The notes under the pieces are model-generated. The model had not been told where the DNA came from and made no database searches. It was given only the letters and a program-made list of their open reading frames with translations. DNA of 64,000 bases from Gari tellinella (lineage: Eukaryota; Mollusca; Bivalvia; Cardiida; Psammobiidae). The stretch's first letter is position 1. Each line of letters opens with the position of its first letter. A program made the position numbers and the translations under genes. This document shows positions 1 to 9,600 of the stretch, piece by piece. The stretch lies in NCBI GenBank assembly GCA_922989275.2, contig OV277858.1, positions 105,324,794-105,388,793 on the forward strand. Direction: 5' to 3'.

Positions 1-337
1 CGACATTGCAGACACTACAGTGGAGACTCTGTTATTCTTTCCCGTTTAAACGCAAACGTACGCAAACGCAAAGCACTAAAACGTAGAAAAGGACAACTTT
101 TGGACAATTCTGATATTTCATGTTTATCTTGGTGGCAAACAGTTTGGAGCCTGGTCAGACGCCGGGTTACCCGGCGTCTGATCAGGCTCCAAACTGTTTG
201 CGCTGCAAATAATAGTTTTTGCGTAAACGCGTTTATTGGGAAAGAATAACAGATTCTCCACTGTATAATTGAAGCAGATGACAATGAAACGGTGAAGGGG
301 TAAAATTCTCACGAACAATTTGGCAGTGAAAGGAACA
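1..337 (+). mobile_element. Family B MITE, partial, split by A
   Basis: Right half ends ACAATTTGGCAGTGAAAGG; the left half runs off the window edge. Confidence 0.7.
16..265 (-). mobile_element. Family A MITE inside a family B MITE
   Basis: Full copy, TA duplicated at both ends, TIR CAGTGGAGA. The flanks CGACATTGCAGACAC and AATTGAAGCAGATGAC are contiguous in family B, so A inserted into B. Confidence 0.9.
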
Positions 338-651
338 ACGCCTTCTCCACGGTATATAATTCAGGACAAATGTATTTATTTGGAAAGACTAACACCCTTT
401 TAACTGTGCTTGACAATAATTCCTTTGGCATGGAAAACAGTCAGAATGTATGTTTCCTTTTTGGTAAAGAATCATTCAGTTGTGTTCAAATTAGAAGTGA
501 CGGTTTTAGGCCAACGTTGAAATAGTAGTTTTACAATGAAATATGCGTCAAGGATCCAGTTAATTAGTAAAATGTCGCGAATGTGTGTTGTTTAATGCCT
601 AAATAAGCATGTTTAGTGCCTAAAAGAATATATTAAGTCAGATGTGACGTT

Positions 652-720
652 CTACAGTAGGGAAAGCGTGATTCTCTCCCGTTTAAACGCAACCAAAACG
701 CAAACACACAGCACTATACC
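652..720 (-). mobile_element. Family A 5' fragment
   Basis: TACAGTAGGGAAAGCG then CCCGTTTAAACGCAA; truncated at a GAGGGAGCAC word of family F. Confidence 0.65.
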
Positions 721-784
721 GTGTGGATGTCGTTGCAGTGAGGGAGCACAGAACATGTGAAGAGTAAACTACATGTAAACGTCT

Positions 785-882
785 TGTTTTATGCAAACAG
801 TGCAGACCCAGATGATCAGAGAGCTTAATGAGCCCTCTGATCAGGGTCTGTACCGTTTCTCAATTTGCAATATATTGTAACT
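785..882. mobile_element. Q-type hairpin fragment
   Basis: GCAAACAGTGCAGACCC ... GCCCTCTGATCAGGGTCTG, as in the family Q core. Confidence 0.6.
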
Positions 883-1009
883 ATTATCCAAAAAATGCAG
901 TGTTGTAATTAGGACATTTGACGTTTCCATTTGCAGTTTCATGGGTGAATAAGTTAAAACGGGTTGATACATTTGTAAACATTTCCTTCGACGCACAGTG
1001 TACATGTAA

Positions 1010-1243
1010 ATGACGTTATTATTTCCCGTTTAAACGCAAACAAAACGCAAATGCATTGCAATAAAATGTAGAAAACGATATTCTCTTGACAAGTTTGAAT
1101 GAAAAAAAAAAATCCGAGTTGCAAACAGTTTAGAGCCTGATCAGACGCCGGGTTACCCGGCGTCTGATCTGGCTCCAAACTGTTTGCAACGGAAATAATA
1201 GATTTAGCGTAAACGCGTTTATTGGGAAAGAGTCTCCACTGTA
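1010..1243 (-). mobile_element. Family A MITE, degraded 5' end
   Basis: Central palindrome GACGCCGGGTTACCCGGCGTC at 1144; 3' end CTCCACTGTA. Confidence 0.8.
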
Positions 1244-1311
1244 GGTGTCGACAATGCCATCGAGTAAACAATAATAAAGCATTCACCTTTTCATTTTGTC
1301 AGCAGTAGCGA

Positions 1312-1445
1312 ATAAAACAGCCAGTGTTATTCAAATCCCGCAGGAAAATTTAATTTCTCGGGGCAAACAATATCTAATTGAAATCTGCAAGTCAAGGAAA
1401 TTAATGCTGATAATTGCATGGCGTAGAAGCAGCATACAATTCATT
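1312..1445 (+). repeat. 134-base repeat R, copy 1
   Basis: GTTATTCAAATCCC ... AATTTAATTTCTCGGGGCAA; the same sequence lies at 5802-5936. Both follow a family A copy. Confidence 0.75.
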
Positions 1446-1597
1446 ATTTCCCGTAACGTTCTGGCAAACTAATTGCATGTACGCACGTTGGTATTCCACA
1501 ATAAAGGTCACACTGGCGTAATGCTAATTTATTATTTGTACTCTGGCATTTAGTCACGCTTTTCCCGATTTTAAAAACTAACCATTTTATCCTGACA

Positions 1598-1854
1598 TAC
1601 AGTGGATAAAATGTTATTCTTTTCCATTTAAACACAAACGAAACGCAAATGCATTCATGTAGCAATAAAATATAGAAATTAACAAATTTACGACAATTCT
1701 AAATGTTCATCATAATCCAAGTGACAAATAGTTTGGAGCCTGATCAGACGCCGGGTGACCCGGCGTCTGATCTGGCTCCAAACTTATTGCATTGGAAATA
1801 ATAGTTTTTGCGTAAACGCGTTTATTGGGAAAGAATAACGTTTTCTCCACAATA
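1598..1854 (-). mobile_element. Family A MITE
   Basis: Starts TACAGTGGATAAAATG; the palindrome variant GACGCCGGGTGACCCGGCGTC; the end has decayed to CTCCACAATA. Confidence 0.85.
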
Positions 1855-3059
1855 ATAGCATCTGCTTTGAAATTATTGATTTATGTCTGTATGTTTAAAT
1901 AGAAGAAACTTCAATACAGTTCCTTAAATCGTTTGTAAATACATATCAGTCCTAGATCGAAGAAATAAAGGCTAAACAAAACGTACTATGTAAAAAGGCT
2001 TGTTTGTAATGTTGAATAATTATTTAAATATGATTGTAAAACAATATGAAGGCTGATCCTATCCCGTACAGAGTTTAATCAAGTCATTTAAGGCATATAA
2101 TTGATTTTACTTTAAATATTCACAAAACAGCTTTTTTACATGTACCTATCTCAACAGCAAAATTAAAAATTACTTATACATGCAACTACGGTTAGCTCTT
2201 TCGCTGTTGTAGTGTTATTTGCTTAAAGTTGTTGTGAACGCTTAGAATACCAGACACTAAATGTTCTATAAAACGTGGTACTGCTTTAGGCTCGCCAACG
2301 AAACGCAATGTATAAAATAAGTATTTTTATAAAACACATTTTAACGATTTATTCTAATTTGAGTGGCAAAATCTCTTTAATTTTATACAATTACTTTTTA
2401 GCTGTTGATTTAATGAACGAGTAGGATAAAATAATATGTTGCGAGCCTTGGCGAGCAACATATTTTATTGAGCGAGTTCAATAAATTCAATGCTGAAAAC
2501 ATACGAATTTAATATCCTATTTATCACATAAAAACAAATTGACACAAGATTCAGAACGGTCTTACTTTCACTTTTCCCTCGGTTTGTAAGTAAAACGTTC
2601 ATAATTTTAGTCTAAGCGTTATTCATCCATAGATAAAAACACCTATCTAACTAAAATACATAAAAGCAACATCAAGGTGTGGTGAAAATATTTCTCTGAT
2701 ACCGTATTCAACTCCTAAGTACTTTATCTAAATATGTTAAATGATCATTTGACATTATTACATGTAGTATCATTTTCAGAACGTCATTATTGCAATATTA
2801 CGTCATTATGATGTAACGTTTGAATTTGAATTATTCTGAGACACTGTAATTACTACAGCTCTATATAGCCTGGTTATTTACAACCTGCTTTACGGGACTA
2901 CTCGGGAGAAGTTAGGGCACATGAAAATGTTTCAGTCACTCGTTGTGATCCAAGTTTGTCAAGCTAGATTCTCTATTCAAACTGTTTTTACTGTCCAACA
3001 CGTTATTTAGAGAGATACGCTATTGCAGCCCTGGAAAGGTTATACATGTACACAATTTT
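1855..3059. other. Unique AT-rich stretch with one hairpin
   Basis: No gene recognised. The hairpin at 2436-2475 (AATATGTTGCGAGCC / GGCGAGCAACATATT) resembles the GCGAGCYTGGCGAGC core of the family J elements. Confidence 0.5.
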
Positions 3060-3128
3060 CTTGTTTGCGGAAAAGCGGCAAGCATTGTTGTAAGGAGGGA
3101 ATCGTTGTTCAGAGGACACTCTGTATGT
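3060..3128 (+). mobile_element. Family F 3' fragment
   Basis: CGGCAAGCATTGTTGTAAGG, AATCGTTGTTCAGAGG and ACTCTGTA, as in full F copies. Confidence 0.55.
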
Positions 3129-3290
3129 GGATATATTATCACTCGCATTGAATATTTTCTCATATAATCCTGTTTAATTTGTGAGAAACGTTGCATTTCA
3201 AAACCGCTTCAAGCTGGTTGTTTGTCAACTTGATATTTCCTCGCCTTATTGCAGACGGTATGATTTTCAATACTTGCACTGATAGTGATA

Positions 3291-3580
3291 CAGTAGGGAA
3301 AACGTTATTCTTTCCAGACTAACGATTTTACGCTAGAACTATCTCGATTGCAAATAGTTTGGGACCAGATCAGACGCCAGTTTACCTGGTGTCTGATCAT
3401 GCTCCAAACTGTTTGAAACTCAGATTACATTGTAAAATGAAGTCAGATTTTTCAAACAGCTGGCATTGCATTGCAAACGAAAACGAAACGTTAACGCATT
3501 GCGATAAAATGTAGAAAATTGTATTTTTGGAGAGTTTTGAATTTCAGTTTAATCTAAATGACAAACAGTTTAGAGCCTGT
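3291..3580 (+). mobile_element. Family A chimera, forward half then reverse half
   Basis: TACAGTAGGGAAAACGTTATT and a forward hairpin, then from ~3450 a reverse-type body (AACGAAACGTTAACGC) ending CAAACAGTTTAGAGCCTG at 3580. Confidence 0.7.
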
Positions 3581-3834
3581 TACATTGGAGAAATCGTTAT
3601 TCGTTCCCGTTTAAACGCAAACGAAACGCAAACGCACATCACTAAAATGTAAAAAAATGTAAGTTTTTAGAAATTTCATAAACACTTTATTTTAATCTGA
3701 TTTGTAAACAGTTCGGAGCCTGATCAGACGACGGGTAACCCGGCGTCTGATCTGGCTCCGAACTGTTTATAATGTGAATAATAGTTTTAACGTAAACGCG
3801 TTTATTGGGAAAGAACAACGTTTTCTCTACTGTA
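3581..3834 (-). mobile_element. Family A MITE
   Basis: Full length, TACATTGGAGAA to TTCTCTACTGTA. Confidence 0.88.
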
Positions 3835-4283
3835 CATGTAGCTAGGAAAGAAAAAATGTTGTCTCCACTGCACGGCATGCTCAGGGTTAATAGAAAAATA
3901 AATCAGAAAAGTTTCAAGGCCGCTATCACAGGTGTTGGAAATCTGTTTCTGAGACAGTTCATCACGTTTTCAATATTCTGTAAAGCCATGGTATCAAATT
4001 TAAAACACATTATATTTGATGAATTTGAAAACATATCCGCGTGTTTCCGATACTTATTAGTGTAATTTCACAAACAAGTATTAAGGTATTCAGGTACGCT
4101 TAATACTGTAAACGGGATGTTTCCCATTTATTTCCGTGTTTCATGATTTTTTCGAGTTGTTTAGAGGCTAATATAGTTCAGGTTTCTTTTAAACATTTAA
4201 TTAAATATTGTTTTAATTTTAAGGTTATTTTTAAAAGCAAATTTAAAAAAGTTTTAGTGTTTATAGAGCTGCCTTGAAATGGA

Positions 4284-4593
4284 TATTTTCTGTAATTTTA
4301 GTGCTGTGTGTTTGCGTCTCGTTTGCGTTTAACTCATTATCCCCCGAAACTTCCAATGGACAATTCCAATTTACAATAAAGGCTGGTCCATTTTATACTA
4401 TATGGGGCTGTTTTTACAATATATTGCAAAATGACAAACAGTGAAGTCCCTGATTAGGAACTAATTAGGAACTGCACTGTTTGCATTAGACAAACATACC
4501 CTTCACAGGTGCACTTTTGGTAAATGACGCATATATATGCGTCACTAGGGCTCAATGAGTTAAACGGGAAATAATACTACCTTCTCCCCTGTA
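4284..4593 (+). mobile_element. Family A 3' part, split by Q
   Basis: TTTGCGTTTA at 4322 and AACGGGAAATAATA at 4563 are adjacent in intact A copies. Confidence 0.8.
4330..4562. mobile_element. Family Q MITE nested in A
   Basis: TA|ACTCATTATC ... TCAATGAGT|TA; TA duplicated at the GTTTAAAC site of A. Core AAACAGTGAAGTCCCTGATTAGG. Confidence 0.8.
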
Positions 4594-4672
4594 TTCTTAC
4601 AAAATGTATGTACCCTTGATACATGTAATGTGAAGAGAAGATAGGATCTATCAACCAAACTCTTAATGCATA

Positions 4673-4923
4673 TACAGTGGAGAAAACGTTATTCTTTCCC
4701 AATAAACGCGTTTACGCTAAAACTATAATTTCCAGTACAAGCAGTCTGGAGCCAGGTAAGACGTCGGGTAACCCGGCGTCTGATCAGGCTCCAAATTGTT
4801 TGCCACTCAGCTTAATATTTATAGTCAGAATTGTCAAAAGGTTGTTATTTTCTATAGTTTAGTGCATTGCGTTTGCGTTTCTTTTGCGTTTAAACGGGAA
4901 ATAATAACGTTTTCTCCACTGTA
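4673..4923 (+). mobile_element. Family A MITE
   Basis: Full copy, TACAGTGGAGAAAACG to TTTTCTCCACTGTA. Confidence 0.92.
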
Positions 4924-4999
4924 AACAGGAGACAACTGCTCCATGTAAAAAGTAGAGGAGACGTTATTCTGAAGTCATCAGTGGCGTCCTTGAGTGAAG

Positions 5000-5175
5000 G
5001 AATATAAGATAACGTCACTTGTCAATGTTTAAGACAAGCTGATCTCAAACGAGTGTAGAATTGAAATGCTATTAAGCGAGACTTGGCGAGCCTAATAACT
5101 GTTCTTTTCTAGACGAGTTTGAGATCAACTTGTCTTAAGCATCGACGAGTGACAGATTCTTTATCTCGCATAAAC
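5000..5175. mobile_element. Family J foldback element, copy 1
   Basis: AAGACAAGCTGATCTCAAAC / GTTTGAGATCAACTTGTCTT inverted, core ATTAAGCGAGACTTGGCGAG. Related copy at 62838-63025. Confidence 0.7.
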
Positions 5176-5357
5176 AACGATTTTAAGTTATTTTTTAAAG
5201 CATTAGGCTTATTTGGAATCCCAATTACGAAATACCGCCTTTATTAATAGTGACGTTAGAATGACGTCATCATCTCACACATGTTGGAGACCAGGATATT
5301 CTTGACCATTGTTCGCTATAGAAAAGAGGGGTAGTTAATACATGTACTACTAGTAAT

Positions 5358-5799
5358 TATGTGAGAAAACGCTAGACCGCATGCGAAATGCAAACGCAGT
5401 ACACAAGAATGTAGAAAATGAAAACTTTTCGAAATTTCTTATTACAGTAAAACCTCGCTATTACGACCACTAAATTATGTTAACTATTAGGGTATTTACG
5501 ATAGGTGATCGCTTAAAGCAAGGTGACAGTGAAACAGAAAGCTCCTATAGGAGCTTTCTGTTTCACTGTAACCTTGCTTTAAGCTGTCACCTGTCTATTA
5601 TACACTCAATTAGCCTTCGTTGTAGTGGTCGTAATAGCGAGGTTTTACTGTACTTAAGTTTGAATGGCAAACATATTGGAGCAAGATCAGACGCCGGGTG
5701 ACCCGGTGTATGATCTTGCTCCAAGCTCTTTGCAATGGAATTGATAAATAGATAAGCGTAAGCGCGTCTATTGGGGGAAATAATGTCGTCTCCACAGTA
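5358..5799 (-). mobile_element. Family A MITE, split by E
   Basis: 5' part to 5442, then 5653-5799 with the palindrome GACGCCGGGTGACCCGG; 3' end CTCCACAGTA. Confidence 0.8.
5443..5652. mobile_element. Family E MITE nested in A
   Basis: 210 bases. Near-perfect TIR CAGTAAAACCTCGCTATTAC and its inverse, TA duplicated. The central hairpin is AACAGAAAGCTCC / GGAGCTTTCTGTT within TTAAAGCAAGG...CCTTGCTTTAA. TIR resembles pogo/Tigger ends (inference). Confidence 0.9.
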
Positions 5800-5801
5800 T
5801 A

Positions 5802-5936
5802 GCAGCCCGTGTTATTCAAACCCCGGTGGAAAATTTAATTTCTCGGGGCAAACATTATCTGGTTGAATTCTGAAAGTCAAGAAATTAACGCTAGTAATTG
5901 CGTGGCGCAGAAACAGCATACATTTTATTATTTAAA
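5802..5936 (+). repeat. 134-base repeat R, copy 2
   Basis: GTGTTATTCAAACCCCGGTG ... TTCTCGGGGCAAACATTAT; pairs with 1312-1445. Confidence 0.75.
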
Positions 5937-6118
5937 ATACAAACAGATAAACTACATGGTAAACGATACAGACTCTTGTATTTTACTGTGTAGATAAACG
6001 CGGAAACGCTCGATATTGTAAGAAGGGGCATATATTAAAGAAAGTTACTTGAAAAATACTAACAACTTGCGACTGTATACCTTAATCTGATATAAGTTTA
6101 GAATTCACACATGTGTAT

Positions 6119-6399
6119 TACAGTGTTCTCTCTCTGCAACAACACCCAATGGAGACAACAATTGTGTGTGTTGTTCGGAGGGAGTTGTTATAGGGAGGGA
6201 AATTGGCTTTATCTAATTTTGTAACTCGTCTTTTTGTTTTCTGTCAAAATAGGACATTATTTTTGTCAAAATGTGTCTGAGAAAACCAGCAATTAATACA
6301 TGTAAGCAGGCGATATTGCATTTTTTGGAACATCGGCAAGCATTGTTTTAAGGGAAGGAGTCGTTGTTCAGAGGGCCGATGTGGGGAGGGAGCACTGTA
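6119..6399 (+). mobile_element. Family F MITE
   Basis: TACAGTGTTCTCTCTC to GGAGGGAGCACTGTA; CAACACCCAATGGAGACA and TGTGTTGTTCGGAGGGAG present. The hairpin region is deleted. Confidence 0.82.
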
Positions 6400-6566
6400 G
6401 TACATTAGAGAATAGTGCAGCCCCTTATTTAAAGGCTGTGTCTCAGCAGGGTAAATACGGTGTTGCTTTATTACACGTACGTGTTTATGCTCATGGGTTT
6501 TAGTTTGTTTTTTAAAAACAATATTTGCTCTTTGTTCCTACTAATTCTTATGTTTTGATATTTCAG

Positions 6567-6674
6567 AAATATAACAGTGTCAACTACATTCATCGAATCA
6601 ATGGTAAAGAAATTCTTACCACCATAGCTGGAGATATAGAGAGATTACTAAAGAGCAAAGTGAAAAATGTCGAG
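6567..6674 (+). CDS. CACNA2D: CACNA2D exon 1 of window (N-terminal region)
   Basis: Bounded by TTTCAG and GTAAGA; 108 nt, 36 codons, phase 0 at both ends. Encodes [15 protein letters not shown]... to KSKVKNVE, matching the family's segment 'EKYQDLY...ARDIEKLL' just after the signal peptide. It begins in phase, so an upstream exon with the initiator Met must exist. Confidence 0.88.
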
Positions 6675-9600
6675 GTAAGAATACGCACCATATTTTGTAA
6701 AATTTGAACCATATAGGTTTAAGACATACAGTGGAGAAAACGTTATTCCTTCCCAATAAACGCGTTTACGCTAAAACTATTTTTTCTATTGCAAACAGTT
6801 TTGAGCCAGATCAGACGCCGGGTATCCCGGCGTCTGATCAGGTTCCAAACTGTTTGCCACCAAGATAAACATGAATTATCAGAATTGTCCAAAAGTTGCA
6901 CTTTTCTATGTTTTAGTGTTTTGCGTTTGCGTTTCGTTTCGTTTAAATGGGAACGAATAACAGATTCTCCACTGTAGGCAAACAATATAGACTTTGATCA
7001 GTCACCGCATAATACGGCGTCTGATCAGAGTTTACACTGTTTGCTGATATGAATATTTCCATATAAAACAAAAATGAAATGAGAGTTTAAACCAGGCAGC
7101 CCTTTGATAAAAATGCAATATTCCATTGTGTAAGCATAGAAATATCCACTGGGCGCAAATTAGTTATCTTATTTTTATCGCAGTTCCTATGATTAAAATA
7201 TCTCTTGGGTACTGATTTGATAAAAATTATTTGCTGCTATTAGAATTTTGTTAACCTTTCATTGGCGTTCATCCACTGCATAAATTATCTTCTGCAACGT
7301 TTTTGTTTTCTAAATGTGAGCATAGAATGGAAAAGGCAACACTCTTTCTGAATACATGTAGTTGTGCCGAAGTAATTGTGAAAACGCTTTGTAGCCGTAT
7401 ACGTTTTGTCAATATTTTCAAGCACATGTATACTACTCAAAATTTGCTAAGCACCAAGGGTATAATCTCCATATGTACCAATGCATTGAACATATCACTT
7501 TCTTACTGCATAACTTCCAACATTTTTGTTCTATTCCTTCCAAATGTTGAGGTATTTTTCCAAGGATTCTTACGGATTTAGTCAATGCATGGATGTTAAC
7601 CCCAAAACATATTTTGTAACTTTTGCAGTTTTCTGTGAAAATGTGTTACCATTTTATAATTTTATATTTATTTTTTAATTTATATTTTATCATTTTTACC
7701 AGTAGACATGCATTGGACATTTACATGTGTAAGTCACATAAGAACCTGTAGAATGGAACACTAGCTACAACTCTTGAAAATGTTGTTGAAATTATACAAA
7801 ACGGTGAGCAAGTGAAGGGGTCGATGCATTGTTTCCTACGGAGGTTATACAGTGGAAAAAACGTTATTCTTTCCCAATAAACGCGTTTACGCTAAAACTA
7901 TTATTTCAATTGCAAACAGTTTGGAGCCAGATCAGACGCCGGGTAACCCGGCGTCTGATCAGGCTCCAAACTGTTTGCCACCAAGATAAATATGAATTAT
8001 CAGAATTGTCAAAACGTTGTACTTTTCTACGTTTTATTGTTTTGTGTGTGCGTACGTTTGCGTTTAAACGGGAAAGAATAACAGATTATCCACTGTATCT
8101 TTGGTGCTTAGAGCACTTTGAGTAGTATATTTTCTATAGTTTATTGCATCGTCGTTCTGTTGCATTTTCTTTAAAATAATAACATCTTCTCAACGGGTTA
8201 AACTTTAGAGTCAAGGAAACAAATTTCAAAATGTTTGCGTCAAGAGTTTGAGTTGAGTCTGAAATCGTTCTCAAGCATATTGCTACAATAACCTCAAATC
8301 TGACCAATCAAATGATTGATAACGTTTCGGACTCTTCTAGGACATGGTCTTGTGACAATCAACTCGGTATTTGGTCAAGTCTAAACCTGTTTGCAATTAA
8401 AATAATGTAAACAAACATAGATTTCGGAAAGACTAGCGTTTATCCTATTATACGAGTGAAGAAGACGTTATTCGTTCACAATAAACGCGTTAACTCTAAA
8501 ACTGTTATGTCTGTTGCACATAGTCTGGAGCCAGATCAGACGCCGGGTAAATAGCATTTTCAAAATGTTTACATTTGCTACATTTCAGTGCAATGCAATA
8601 TATATGGAACGGGAAAAGAATAATGTCGTATCCACTGTACGCAAACGTTCGTACAGTGGAGAACACGTTATTCTTTCCCAATAAACGCGGTTACGCTAAA
8701 ATAATTATTCCCATTGTAAACAGTTTGGAGCCAGATCAGACGCCGGGTAACCCGGCGTCTGATCAGGCTCCAAACTGTTAACAACTCAGATTAAAATAAA
8801 CTTTAATAAAGTGTCAGAAATTTCTTAAAACTGACATTTCCTACATTTTAGTGATGTGCGTTTTTGTTTTGTTTGCGTTTAAACGGGAAAGAATAGCGTT
8901 TTCTCCACTGTAAACGTACAGTGAAGAAGACGTTAAGCTGTCCCGTATAAACAGAAACGAAACGCATAAGCAATGCACATAGTGCATGAAATTATTTGTT
9001 TTTAAATTTCTAACGATTTATTGTAATCTGAGTGGCAAACAGTTTGGAGAAACTTTTTGAAGTGGAAAATATATTTCAGCGTTAAACGCGTTAATTGGGA
9101 AATATTTACGTTTTCTTCACTATAGTATTCGAAAGAACTTGTGTTTGACAGTTTTAAGGAATTTATTGTTTAACGATTCGTCATCCGTCTTAAAAATATA
9201 CACTTTTTCTGTTTCAGCGATTAGTGAAAACTGCAGAAGATGCATATGAAAATTATACATTCGATGCAGAATTAGATGTAAGTATCATCATACATTTTCT
9301 GAGACATTTAATAAATTACTTCTCAGCTCCAGGGGCCCGTTTCATAAAACTTCGTACGACAAATGGTGTCGTAAGTCAAAACTATAAAATACATGTATAT
9401 TTAATTTCTGATTTCTCTTTCTGATCCTGTCGTGTGACATCTCTTTGGAATCGTCTTATTTTGACTTACGACAAGATTTGTCGTACGAAGTTTTAATGAA
9501 ACGGGCACCAGGAGCTCATATAACACATATAGCGTTAACCGTAGTACAGTGTAACCCTTTAATGATAAAATTTGTCGTGAGGTTTTTAATCTTCATTAAA

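Noticed and set aside
3805..4065. 86-codon plus frame after an A element
   Set aside because: Starts in the MITE, no recognisable domain, no splice or start context.
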